From Salinactinospora qingdaonensis (GTDB taxonomy: Bacteria; Actinomycetota; Actinomycetes; Streptosporangiales; Streptosporangiaceae), in assembly GCF_039539445.1 (NCBI RefSeq), contig NZ_BAABDD010000012.1, positions 91,328 to 155,327 on the forward strand: a DNA stretch of 64,000 nucleotides, given 5' to 3'. The position numbers were made by a program, and so were the translations under genes. Positions 36,376-44,959 of this stretch are shown here, one piece after another; position 1 is the stretch's first letter; the number at the start of each line of letters is the position of its first letter. The notes under the pieces were generated by a model. The model was not told where the DNA came from. It saw nothing but the letters and a program-made list of their open reading frames with translations, and made no database searches.

Positions 36376-36389
36376 GGGACCTTCGGCGC
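36376..36389. promoter_or_regulatory. DosR-box-like motif upstream of Usp gene
   Basis: GGGACCTTCGGCGC lies 112 bp before the leftward Usp start at 36264, inside the gap behind the response-regulator gene. It fits the GGGACnnnnGnCnC pattern. Confidence 0.4.
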
Positions 36390-36404
36390 TGCCCGCGGTC
36401 GACT

Positions 36405-37079
36405 TCAGTCGACGTCGCGAGAGTTGGGGGCCTGCGACTTGAGCCGCGCGGCGTAGCCGGCCGCCTGAGTACGGCGCTGCATGTCCAGCTTGGCGAGCAC
36501 GCTGGAGACATAGTTCTTCACGGTCTTTTCAGCCAGGAAGATACGCTCACCGATCTGGCGGTTGGTGAGACCTTCGCCGATCAGCTCGAAAATGCGCCGC
36601 TCCTGATCCGACAGGGCAGCCAGCGGGTCCTTGCGCTCGGTGTCCGTGCGGATGCGGCGCATGATTCGGGCCGTACTGCGAGGATCGAGCAGTGACTCGC
36701 CTGTGGCGACGGTGCGGATAGCGCCCACCAGATCCGAACCGTGGATTTGTTTGAGGACATACCCCGAGGCTCCGGCCATCACCGAATCGTAGAGCGCGTC
36801 GTCGTCAGAGTAGGAGGTCAGCATCAGGCACGCTAGCTCGGGCAAGCGTGAGCGCACCTCGCGGCAGACCTCGACACCGCTGCCGTCAGGCAGTCGCACG
36901 TCCAGCAGCGCCACGTCGGGGCCGGCTGCCGGGATACGCGCGGTCGCCTCGGCCCCGCTGGCGGCCTCCCCCACTACATCGATGTCAGACTCGTTGCTGA
37001 GCAGCGCGCTAACTCCACGTCGAACGATGTCGTGATCGTCGACCAGGAAGACACGGATAGAACTGTGGGGATCAGCCAT
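36405..37079 (-). CDS. devR: DevR/DosR-like NarL-family response regulator
   Basis: Two-component response regulator, 224 residues. The receiver domain has acidic Asp14-Asp15 and phosphoacceptor Asp60 (VALLDVRLPDG). The C-terminal LuxR-type helix-turn-helix reads LTNRQIGERIFLAEKTVKNYV, then LAKLDMQRRTQAA. The order and wording parallel mycobacterial DevR closely (CLMLTSYSDDDALYDSVMAG, ASGYVLKQI, DPLAALSDQERRIFELIGEG). It should control hypoxia/NO-responsive genes, probably the flanking Usp, CBS, DoxX and HPF-like genes. The cognate kinase in this window is only a fragment, so phosphorylation must come from elsewhere. Assigned by resemblance; gene symbol is tentative. Confidence 0.85.
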   Translation of the reverse strand: MADPHSSIRVFLVDDHDIVRRGVSALLSNESDIDVVGEAASGAEATARIPAAGPDVALLDVRLPDGSGVEVCREVRSRLPELACLMLTSYSDDDALYDSVMAGASGYVLKQIHGSDLVGAIRTVATGESLLDPRSTARIMRRIRTDTERKDPLAALSDQERRIFELIGEGLTNRQIGERIFLAEKTVKNYVSSVLAKLDMQRRTQAAGYAARLKSQAPNSRDVD

Positions 37080-37670
37080 GAAAGGTCACCTCATTTCGCT
37101 TGAACTCCGCGAGGCTCAGGGGGTGGAGTTGGCTGAGGTTGAGCGGGTGCGCACTCGATTCCTTCAGGCGTGCCCGCTCGTCGATTCCGATCTCGGGCCC
37201 CACTGGCAGGGCTCCTGCCGGTGAGGTTGTCCAGCGTCGCGTAGTTTCTGAATTCATCCCGAGTTCTTTCGCGATATGGACAGCCGGACGCTTTGTCGCG
37301 CCATATGTCGTCCCGCTGCTTCCCGTAAACTCCAGCGAATACCTGCCTGTTCTGCTCAGATTTTCCTTCGTTTCCGCTCAGCGCCATTCTGCTGGTTCCG
37401 TTTCCAGAAACCTCAAGGCACCTCACTAACTTAGGGCGGGACCAGTCTGGGTACGGGCACCGTCGACGTCCGCACCCAGTTCGCCCAACGGGGCTGGCAA
37501 CTGTTGCCCACCCCATCCCAAGAGCCTGACCACCGACGAGGCCGAGACCGCCGTGGTGACAGTTACCACGGCTGTGCACTCGACGCACGACGACCCCTTG
37601 GCCACGCACCCCGGCCGATCTCGTCGGCCACGTCGCTGCGCGCACGCACTGAGAATCGAAGGAGAGGCAC
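37080..37670. other. Intergenic region before GH43 gene
   Basis: No supported gene in 590 bp. The left part contains the devR promoter region. On the + strand near 37440-37500 a short peptide (GTGTVDVRTQFAQRGWQLLP) looks protein-like and may be a relic. AAGGAGAGG precedes GTG 37671. Confidence 0.35.
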
Positions 37671-39218
37671 GTGAGCACGGATCAGCCGATCATCCCGGGG
37701 TTCTACCCCGACCCCTCGATCTGCCGCGCCGGAGACACGTACTACATCGTGAACTCCAGTTTCGAGTATCTTCCGGGCCTGCCGATCCACTCCAGCACCG
37801 ATCTGGTGACCTGGACACCCGTGGGCAACGCCCTGACGCGGACCGGCCAGATCGCCGAGCACGCAGGGGTCGCCAGCAGTTCGATCTACGCGCCCACGAT
37901 CCGTTACCACGACGGCCGGTTCTGGATCGCGGGAACGAACGTGCTCACCCACGGCGGCGGGGTGGGGCAGTTCATCATCACAGCGGACGACCCGGCCGGG
38001 CCTTGGTCAGATCCGGCACACGTGCCAGGAACCATCGGCATCGATCCCGACCTAGCGTGGGACGAGGACGGCGTGTGCCGCCTGACCTGGACTTCCTTGA
38101 GCGCCGAGATGCGTGGTATCGCGAGCGTCCCCATCGATCCCTCGACCGGCGAGACACTCGGCGAGCCGAAGCTGTTGTGGCAGGGCACCGGCGGCGCCCA
38201 TCCCGAGGGGCCGCACCTCTACCGCCTCGACGGCTGGTGGTACCTGCTGCTCGCCGAAGGGGGCACGGCACGAGGGCACGCCGCCACCATCGCCCGCGCC
38301 CGCACGCTGGACGGCCCGTTCGAGAGCGCGCCCACCAACCCGATCCTGACCCACCGAGGCAGGGATCACCCGGTGCAAAACACCGGACATGCCGACGTGG
38401 TGCAGCTCGGCGACGGCGACTGGGCCATGGTGTATCTCGGTGTCCGGCCACGCGGCGTCACTCCCGGATTCCACGTCAACGGCCGTGAAACGTTCCTTGC
38501 CGGCATCGACTGGATCGACGGATGGCCCGTGGTGGACGAGAGCCGCTTCACCGTGACGCAGGCGGACCACTCGTTCGACGACACGTTCGACACTGCCACC
38601 CTCGATCAGCGCTGGCTCGGTGTGGGCATGTTTCCCTCGTCCTTCACGCGGCGAGCCGAGGGGCCGGGGCTCGTCATCGACGCCGACTCCGGCGGCCCCG
38701 GCATACCGCTGCTCGCCACGCGGGTGCGGGACACCGAATGGAGCGCATCGGCGCGGTTCGACGCCACCGCCGGAACCGGTCGGCTCGTGATGCGTATCGA
38801 TAAGGAGCACGGATGCGCACTGACCTTCGACGGCGAGGCCGTTGAGGCCGCCGTAACGATCGGCCCCGCCGTCCGGACATTCAGCCGGCTCCCTCTGGAG
38901 CGGGGGGCGCTGCCCACTCTGCGCATCAGCGTCCGACGTCCCGAGACCACCCCCCACTGGACTCCGGATGAGGTCGACATCGTCGAACTGTCAGTGGTCA
39001 CCGACGACGGTAGCGAGCAGGTGCTCGCTTCGTTCGACGGACGCCACATCTCCACCGAGGTCGCAGGCAGGTTCACCGGGCGCGTCGTCGGAGTCGAGGG
39101 CCTCTCGGGGCGAGTCGTTTTGCGCGAGATGCGGTACGTGTCGGGCGCCCGACCGGCGGGCGAGCCGACTTCGCCGGCCGTAGAGGCAGACACGGCACGG
39201 TGGAGTGACTGCTCATGA
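37671..39218 (+). CDS. Glycoside hydrolase family 43 (beta-xylosidase/arabinofuranosidase-like)
   Basis: Five-bladed beta-propeller glycosidase with a C-terminal GH43_C2-type beta-sandwich, 515 residues and no signal peptide, hence intracellular. Catalytic-site candidates are Asp14 in FYPDPSI (general base), Asp125/127 in GIDPDLAWDEDG (pKa modulator region) and Glu179 in AHPEGPHLY (general acid). The sandwich domain begins near residue 300 (FDDTFDTATLDQRWLG). It should cleave imported short xylo- or arabino-oligosaccharides. GTG 37671 has AAGGAGAGG 8 nt upstream. The ROK repressor and sugar transport operon to the right may belong to the same sugar regulon. Confidence 0.92.
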   Translation: MSTDQPIIPGFYPDPSICRAGDTYYIVNSSFEYLPGLPIHSSTDLVTWTPVGNALTRTGQIAEHAGVASSSIYAPTIRYHDGRFWIAGTNVLTHGGGVGQFIITADDPAGPWSDPAHVPGTIGIDPDLAWDEDGVCRLTWTSLSAEMRGIASVPIDPSTGETLGEPKLLWQGTGGAHPEGPHLYRLDGWWYLLLAEGGTARGHAATIARARTLDGPFESAPTNPILTHRGRDHPVQNTGHADVVQLGDGDWAMVYLGVRPRGVTPGFHVNGRETFLAGIDWIDGWPVVDESRFTVTQADHSFDDTFDTATLDQRWLGVGMFPSSFTRRAEGPGLVIDADSGGPGIPLLATRVRDTEWSASARFDATAGTGRLVMRIDKEHGCALTFDGEAVEAAVTIGPAVRTFSRLPLERGALPTLRISVRRPETTPHWTPDEVDIVELSVVTDDGSEQVLASFDGRHISTEVAGRFTGRVVGVEGLSGRVVLREMRYVSGARPAGEPTSPAVEADTARWSDCS

Positions 39219-39229
39219 CGCCGTTTCGC

Positions 39230-39886
39230 GGAATCCTCCAGCCCTAGAAAAGGCTCGGCGCCTTAAGCGCTACCAGCGCATGATGGCCCGCAACCGGCCC
39301 GGGGCGAACAACCGGCGTAAAGCCAAAGAGCGCGTCGCCACCGCCCACCGCAAGGTCGGCCACGCCCGCCGAGCTTCCTTCCTAAGGCCACGACCCGCCT
39401 GGTGCGTGAGCACGCCACGATCGCCATCGAAGACCGCAACGTCTCCGGCATAACCGCCTCCACGCGCGGCACCACCGAGCCCCCAGGGTGCAACGTTGCG
39501 CGGAAGCACGGCCTGAACCGGGCGAGCCTGGATGCCGGATTCGGGGAGTTGCGCCGGCAACTGGAGTACAAAGCCACCACTACGGCCGCCTCCTGGCGAT
39601 CATGGGCCGGTGGTTGCCCTCCTCCACAACCTGTTCGGCGTGCGGACACCTGCCCGCGCACCTCTCCCGGGGCACCCGCTGGTGGACGTGCCCGGACCGC
39701 CGTCCCGCCACGACCGAGATGCCAACGCGGCGACGACCATCGGTGCGGCTAGTCGAGTCGCAGCCCGCCACGCGGGCGACGTCTGCGGAGCCGATACCAG
39801 ACGGCGAGGGGCCACCTTTCCGCGGTCGGCGACGAAGCGGGAAACCCACCCCGCGAGGGGCGAAATCCCCTCCCGTTAGGGAGGGG
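39230..39886 (+). pseudogene. IS200/IS605-type TnpB remnant with right-end hairpin
   Basis: Broken tnpB (OrfB) spread over all three + frames. ALEKARRLKRYQRMMARNRP and NNRRKAKERVATAHRKVGHA are followed, after shifts, by VREHATIAIEDRNVSG (RuvC Glu), DAGFGELRRQLEYKA, zinc-ribbon wording with CSACGHLPAHLSRGTRWWTC, and HDRDANAATTI (last RuvC Asp). The N-terminal half with the first RuvC Asp is missing and there are many frameshifts, so no nuclease is made. The end GGGAAACCCACCCCGCGAGG then CCCCTCCC-GTTA-GGGAGGGG (39867-39886) matches the omega-RNA 3' region and subterminal hairpin usual at IS605 right ends. No tnpA is present. The element abuts the ROK gene stop. Confidence 0.8.
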
Positions 39887-39892
39887 AGAAAG

Positions 39893-41077
39893 TCACAGCG
39901 ACAGCAGTGCCTCCACCTGGCTCGGCGCGAGGGCGTGGTCGATCACCATGAACGCCACGCCATGGACGCCCGCCTCGTCGCCGGAGCGCGACTGCACGAT
40001 GCGCAGATTCTGTGTAGCCAGCGGCAGGGAGCGTTGGTAGACGGCCTCCCGTACCCCGGCGATCAGGTGTTCGCCCGCCAGGGACAGCGCTCCGCCGACC
40101 GCGAGCACGGAGGGGTTGAACAGGCTGACCGCCATCGCCAGCACCTCCCCGATGTCGCGGCCCGCCTGTCGGATGTGCTGCAAGGCGGGCACCGAGCCGT
40201 TGCGGGCGAGCGAGACGACGTCGGCGCTGTTCGTGGCGGGCACGCCGGCCTCGGTCAGTTTCGCCGCGATAGCCGCTCCGCTTGCGACGGCCTCCAGGCA
40301 CCCGACGTTGCCGCACCGGCAGAGGACATCGGTATCGTATGGCACTCGCACGTGGCCCATGTCGCCCGCCGCGCCCTGCGAGCCCCGGTGTAGCTGGCCG
40401 TAGCTGATCAGCCCGCTACCGATACCGGTCGCGATCTTCACGAAGATCATGTGCGCGTACTCCGACCAGTGACTGCGGTACTCGCCGAGCGCCATGATGT
40501 TGACGTCGTTGTCCACCAGCGTCACCGCGCCCAATTCGCCGCGCACGAAGTCTGGGACGTCGAAGCCGTCCCAACCGGGCATGATCGGCGGGTTGGTCGG
40601 TTTGCCGGACAGGTGCTCGACGGGGCCGGGAAGCCCGATGCCGACGCCGAGCAGGTCACATTCGTCCCGTCCCGCCTGAGTGAGCAGTGCGCGCCCCCGT
40701 TCGCAGACCTCGCGCAGCACCACCTCGGGTCCGTCTGCGATGTCGACCACCTTGTCCTGCTGCACCAGCACCTCGCCCGCGAGGTCGGTCACTGCGAGCT
40801 TGGCGTGCGTCGCCCCGATGTCGGCAGCGAGTACCACCCGGGCCGCAGGGTTGAACGCGAACATCGTGGGTGGACGTCCACCCGTGGAGTTCGCCTTGTC
40901 GCTGAACTTCAGCAGGCCGGAGCTGAGCAGGGTGTCGATGCGTTCGGCGACGGTGGAGCGTGCCAGACCGGTCTCGGCGGACAGTTCGGCGCGGGTGCGT
41001 GGCCGCCCGTCGCGCAGTAGCTGAAACAGCATCGCAGTGCCTGCCGGTGACAGCTCGCCGCGAATCATGACTTCCAT
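39893..41077 (-). CDS. ROK-family transcriptional repressor
   Basis: Sugar-responsive repressor of 394 residues. The N-terminal MarR-like helix-turn-helix is TRAELSAETGLARSTVAERI (residues 28-47). The ROK sugar-binding domain begins with the phosphate-loop-like VLAADIGATHAKLAV, has GLPGPVEH and the zinc motif CRCGNVGCLEA, where the kinase-type site is retained in GxGIGSGL-like text (KIATGIGSGLISYG). ATG 41077 has GAGGG 6 nt upstream. It is divergent from the sugar ABC operon and a matching inverted repeat covers that operon's promoter, so it probably represses the operon until its sugar ligand binds. Confidence 0.92.
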   Translation of the reverse strand: MEVMIRGELSPAGTAMLFQLLRDGRPRTRAELSAETGLARSTVAERIDTLLSSGLLKFSDKANSTGGRPPTMFAFNPAARVVLAADIGATHAKLAVTDLAGEVLVQQDKVVDIADGPEVVLREVCERGRALLTQAGRDECDLLGVGIGLPGPVEHLSGKPTNPPIMPGWDGFDVPDFVRGELGAVTLVDNDVNIMALGEYRSHWSEYAHMIFVKIATGIGSGLISYGQLHRGSQGAAGDMGHVRVPYDTDVLCRCGNVGCLEAVASGAAIAAKLTEAGVPATNSADVVSLARNGSVPALQHIRQAGRDIGEVLAMAVSLFNPSVLAVGGALSLAGEHLIAGVREAVYQRSLPLATQNLRIVQSRSGDEAGVHGVAFMVIDHALAPSQVEALLSL

Positions 41078-41171
41078 TCCCTTCCCTCAACACCGGGATC
41101 TGCTGGTTCAACACTAGAACACCCGTACCTTTTCGCGGGCTGATCCGTCTCATTTGGTTAAAGAGCAGCAA

Positions 41172-41198
41172 ACTTTTGCTTGACCCCCATACAAAAGT
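41172..41198. promoter_or_regulatory. ROK operator candidate
   Basis: ACTTTTG (41172-41178) and CAAAAGT (41192-41198) form an inverted repeat with 13-bp spacing covering the -35 box of the sugar operon promoter. Confidence 0.65.
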
Positions 41199-41209
41199 CG
41201 GCCTATGCT
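41180..41209 (+). promoter_or_regulatory. Sugar ABC operon promoter
   Basis: TTGACC (41180-41185) and TATGCT (41204-41209) are 18 bp apart, a good vegetative promoter. Transcription would start at about 41216-41218, where the ATG lies and no ribosome site is seen, so the mRNA may be leaderless. Confidence 0.65.
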
Positions 41210-41217
41210 TCACTCTC

Positions 41218-42759
41218 ATGAGCGCGAGGGAGATCCACATCACATCCCGCGAGGAGGGTGAGCCCCTGCTGCGGATGAGCGGCATCGTCAAGCACTTCCC
41301 CGGCGTGAAAGCGCTGGACGGCATCGACCTCGAGGTGAGGGCAGGCGATGTCCACTGCCTACTCGGCCAGAACGGCGCGGGTAAGTCCACCCTGATCAAG
41401 GTCTTGTCCGGAGCCCATCAGCCCGACGGCGGCACGATCCGCTGGCAGGGCGCCGATATCCGCATCCTGAATCCGCAGGACGCGCTCGACCACGGCATCG
41501 CCACGATTTACCAGGAGCTCGACCTGGTCGACGGCCTGACCGTGGCCGAGAACATCTACCTCGGCCACGAGCGCGCGCGATGGGGACTCGTCGCGCGGGC
41601 CGAGGCCAATCGTGCCGCCGCTGAGCTGCTGCGTCGCCTCGGCCATCCCGAGGTGAGGCCCGACACCGAGGTGGGACGACTGTCCTCGGCGGGCAAGCAG
41701 ATCGTGAGCATGGCCCGCGCGCTTTCCTACGAGGCCAAGCTGATCGTGATGGATGAGCCCTCCGCCGTGCTGGACCAGGAAGAGGTCACCCGACTGTTCG
41801 GCGTGATCCGCGAACTGGCGGCGCAGGGCGTCGCGATCGTCTACATCTCGCACCGGCTCGAAGAGATCCGTGAGATCGGCGACCACATCACCGTGCTCAA
41901 GGACGGGCACACCGCCGCCACCGGTCTCGCGGCGGCGCAGACACCGACCGCGGAGATCATCCGTCTGATGACCGGCAGGTCCATCGAGTACGTCTTCCCC
42001 GACCGGCAGGACCAGCGGCAGCGGGGCGAGCGGATACTCGACGTGTCCGGGCTGAGCCGCGATGGCGAGTTCCGCGACATCTCATTCGATGTGGCGGCAG
42101 GGGAGGTCGTCGGCCTCGCAGGGCTGGTCGGTTCCGGCCGGTCGGAGATCCTGGAGACGATCTACGGCGCCCGCAAGGCCAAGGCGGGCACGGTAACCGT
42201 CGCCGGACGTCGGCTGCGCGCCGGCAGCGTCGGCGCGGCGGTGGCCGCCGGCATCGGGCTTTGCCCCGAGGAGCGCAAGAGCCAGGCGCTGGTGCTGCAC
42301 GAGTCGGTGGCGCGCAACATCTCGCTCGCCAGCCTCGCCCGCTTCGCCCGAGGGGGCTTCGTCAACCACCGTGACGAGCGGCGCGCGGCCGACGACCAGG
42401 TCCACGCCCTGGATGTCCGGCCCTCCGGTGTGCAGCGCCACGTGCGCACGCTCTCCGGAGGCAATCAGCAGAAGGTCGTGCTCGCCCGCTGGCTACTGCG
42501 GCAGTGCCGGGTGCTGCTGCTGGACGAACCGACGCGCGGCGTCGACGTCGGCGCGCGCTCGGAAATCTACGCGCTGATCAGGGACCTTGCGGCCAGCGGC
42601 ATCGCGGTCGTCGTGGTCTCCAGCGAAATCGAGGAGGTGATCGGGCTGTCCGACCGGGTCCTTGTGATCTCCGACGGCGCCCTCGTGCACGACAGTCCCG
42701 CCGAGGAGATCGACGAGCACCGGGTGCTCGACATGGTGATGGAAGGAGCGGCGGCATGA
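41218..42759 (+). CDS. Sugar ABC transporter ATPase (RbsA/XylG type)
   Basis: Duplicated ATP-binding subunit of a ribose-type (CUT2) sugar importer, 513 residues from ATG 41218. Domain 1 has Walker A GQNGAGKST and the degenerate signature LSSAGKQIV with Walker B LIVMDEPSAVLD. Domain 2 has the atypical P-loop GLVGSGRSE, signature LSGGNQQKV and Walker B VLLLDEPTRG; this asymmetry is normal for CUT2 ATPases. The start is placed at ATG 41218 because it coincides with the predicted transcription start; an in-frame codon at 41176 lies upstream of the promoter. Its stop overlaps the permease as ATGA. Confidence 0.95.
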   Translation: MSAREIHITSREEGEPLLRMSGIVKHFPGVKALDGIDLEVRAGDVHCLLGQNGAGKSTLIKVLSGAHQPDGGTIRWQGADIRILNPQDALDHGIATIYQELDLVDGLTVAENIYLGHERARWGLVARAEANRAAAELLRRLGHPEVRPDTEVGRLSSAGKQIVSMARALSYEAKLIVMDEPSAVLDQEEVTRLFGVIRELAAQGVAIVYISHRLEEIREIGDHITVLKDGHTAATGLAAAQTPTAEIIRLMTGRSIEYVFPDRQDQRQRGERILDVSGLSRDGEFRDISFDVAAGEVVGLAGLVGSGRSEILETIYGARKAKAGTVTVAGRRLRAGSVGAAVAAGIGLCPEERKSQALVLHESVARNISLASLARFARGGFVNHRDERRAADDQVHALDVRPSGVQRHVRTLSGGNQQKVVLARWLLRQCRVLLLDEPTRGVDVGARSEIYALIRDLAASGIAVVVVSSEIEEVIGLSDRVLVISDGALVHDSPAEEIDEHRVLDMVMEGAAA

Positions 42760-43805
42760 GTGCCCAAACCCCCGCGTCTGAGGAGCGGACCCGCACCGAG
42801 GGCGACGACGCGCACGGCCGTGGGCCGTTGGGCGGCGTTACCGCCCGGTTCTCCGGCCCGCTCGGGCGCAATCTCGGTTTGGTGATCGCCTTGGCGCTGC
42901 TGTGCCTCGTCGGTCTCATCACAGCAGGCGACCGGTTCGTCACTTTCGACAACACGATGACGATCCTGCGGCTGGCGTCGGTGATCGGTGTGGTCAGCAT
43001 CGGGATGACGTTCGTGATCACCGGTGGCGGCATCGACCTGTCCGTCGGCGCGATCGTGGCGCTGTCCTCGGTGTGGGCCTCCACCATCGCCACCCAAACC
43101 ATGGCCGAGAACACCCACTGGATCGTCATGGTCAGCACAGCGCTGCTGGTCGGTGCCGGTTGTGGACTCGTCAACGGACTGCTCGTGGCCTACGGCAGGA
43201 TGGCGCCGTTCATCGTGACGCTTGCGATGCTCGCCGGGGCGCGCGGCCTCGCCGAGATCATCGCGCAGAAGCGCACCCAGGTCGTCACCGTCAGCGAGTT
43301 CGTCGAGGCCGTCGGCGGCAGAATCCTCGGCATCCCGGTCCTTGTGCTGATCTTCGTCGTGGTCGCCGTCGCGGGCTGGGTCCTGCTCAACCGCACCACG
43401 TTCGGCCGCAGGACGCTCGCGGTCGGCGGCAATCAGGAAGCCGCGCGGCTGGCGGGCATCAACGTCAAGCGGCACACCACGTCGCTGTACGTGCTGCTTG
43501 GTCTCGCGTGCGGACTCGCCGCGGTGATGCTGCTCGCGCGGACGACGGCCGGGACCTCCACCCACGGCATGCTCTACGAACTCGACGCCATCGCCGCGGT
43601 CGTCATCGGCGGGACGCTGCTCTCCGGCGGTCGCGGCACCATCGTCGGCACCGTCTTCGGCGTGCTGATCTTCACCACGCTCACCAACGTCTTCACGCTC
43701 AACAACCTCGACACCTCCACCCAGGCCGTCGCCAAGGGCGTGATCATCGTCGTCGCCGTGCTGTTGCAGCAGCGCGTCGCATCCCGCAACGGCTCGCCGC
43801 CTTAG
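42756..43805 (+). CDS. Sugar ABC transporter permease (RbsC type)
   Basis: Membrane subunit of the CUT2 importer, 349 residues with about eight to ten hydrophobic helices after a 40-residue polar N terminus. The family segments TGGGIDLSVGAIVALS, GRMAPFIVTLAML, GGNQEAARLAGINV and GGRGTIVGTVFGVLIF are clear. It overlaps the ATPase gene by 4 bp; the binding-protein gene starts 79 bp after its stop. Confidence 0.95.
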   Translation: MSAQTPASEERTRTEGDDAHGRGPLGGVTARFSGPLGRNLGLVIALALLCLVGLITAGDRFVTFDNTMTILRLASVIGVVSIGMTFVITGGGIDLSVGAIVALSSVWASTIATQTMAENTHWIVMVSTALLVGAGCGLVNGLLVAYGRMAPFIVTLAMLAGARGLAEIIAQKRTQVVTVSEFVEAVGGRILGIPVLVLIFVVVAVAGWVLLNRTTFGRRTLAVGGNQEAARLAGINVKRHTTSLYVLLGLACGLAAVMLLARTTAGTSTHGMLYELDAIAAVVIGGTLLSGGRGTIVGTVFGVLIFTTLTNVFTLNNLDTSTQAVAKGVIIVVAVLLQQRVASRNGSPP

Positions 43806-43884
43806 CTCAGGCACGAGCTCACCATGCCCCCGCCCGCTGTAGGGCGCCTGTTCCCCCGCCAGATCCCACCCCGAGGAGAGAACC

Positions 43885-44925
43885 ATGCCGCAACGCAGTG
43901 GACTCCTGCGCGCGACCGGTGCCGTCGCCGCGGTGACCCTACTCGCCACAGCCTGCACCGGTAACGAACCAGCCACCGAGGAGGACACCGGTGGGACACA
44001 GCCGGTCAGCTCGAACGACGACCCGGGCCAGGAAGTAGTGATCGGCTTCTCCGGCCCCGAGGCCGACCACGGTTGGCTCGCCGCGATCAACTCCGCCGCC
44101 GTCGCGGAGGCCGAGAATTACGAAGACATCGATCTGCGCGTCGCAGAGGGCACCAACGACCCGAGCATGCAGATCAGCCACATCGAGACATTCATCAACG
44201 ATGACGTCGACGCGATCGTGCTGCTGCCCACCGACGGCGCCGCGCTGACCAAGGTCGCCACGCAGGCGATGGAGGCGGGCATCCCCGTCGTCAACGTCGA
44301 TCGCGAATTCTCAAGCGAGTTCGCCGCGCGCACCACCATCCTCGGGGACAACTACGGCATGGGCGTCTCCGCCGGCACCTACGCCTGCGATCTCGTCGAG
44401 GAAAACGACCTCGGCGGCGACGCGGTGATCACCGAGATCGCGGGAATCGACTCGCTGCCACTGACCCAGGACCGCTCCGACGGTTTCTCCGACGCGCTGT
44501 CCGAGTGCGACCAGGACGTCGACCACCGGGTCGCCGGGGAGTTCACCGTGGAATCCGGCGAGCAGGCCGCCTCCAACCTGCTGCAAGCCGTTCCCGAGAT
44601 CGACATCGTCTGGAACCACGACGACGACCAGGGCGTCGGTGTCAAGGCCGCTTTCGACAACGCCAACCGCGACGAGTTCTTCTTCATCGGCGGCGCCGGC
44701 TCGGCCAACGCGATGCGCTGGATTCAGGAGGGCGAGATGGAGGCCACCGTGCTCTACCCGCCGACACAGGCCGCCGACGGCATCCGGCTCGCCCGACTGC
44801 TCGCCCAGGAGAAAGGCATGTCCGACCTGGTGCAGGTCGAGGTGCCGCGCCGAATCGTGCTGAACGCCCCTGTGGTCACCGAAGACAACGTCGAGGAGTA
44901 CCTCCCACTGGCGTTCGAGTCCTGA
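43885..44925 (+). CDS. Sugar-binding lipoprotein (periplasmic-binding family 4)
   Basis: Extracellular substrate-binding protein of the CUT2 importer, 346 residues. A lipoprotein signal peptide ends in the lipobox LLATAC, so Cys24 is probably acylated and the protein tethered to the membrane. A Thr/Glu/Gly-rich spacer is followed by the type I binding fold (VIGFSGPEADHGWLAAINSAA, then DAIVLLPTDGAALT, GIPVVNVDREF). GAGGAGAG lies 8 nt before ATG 43885. Ligand is a monosaccharide or small polyol, not determinable here. Confidence 0.93.
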   Translation: MPQRSGLLRATGAVAAVTLLATACTGNEPATEEDTGGTQPVSSNDDPGQEVVIGFSGPEADHGWLAAINSAAVAEAENYEDIDLRVAEGTNDPSMQISHIETFINDDVDAIVLLPTDGAALTKVATQAMEAGIPVVNVDREFSSEFAARTTILGDNYGMGVSAGTYACDLVEENDLGGDAVITEIAGIDSLPLTQDRSDGFSDALSECDQDVDHRVAGEFTVESGEQAASNLLQAVPEIDIVWNHDDDQGVGVKAAFDNANRDEFFFIGGAGSANAMRWIQEGEMEATVLYPPTQAADGIRLARLLAQEKGMSDLVQVEVPRRIVLNAPVVTEDNVEEYLPLAFES

Positions 44926-44959
44926 GGCCCACCCCAGACCAATCGCCCAGGGAGGGCTG

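Noticed and set aside
40451..41020. 189-codon + strand frame inside the ROK gene
   Set aside because: Antisense shadow; the ROK protein on the other strand has all expected motifs.
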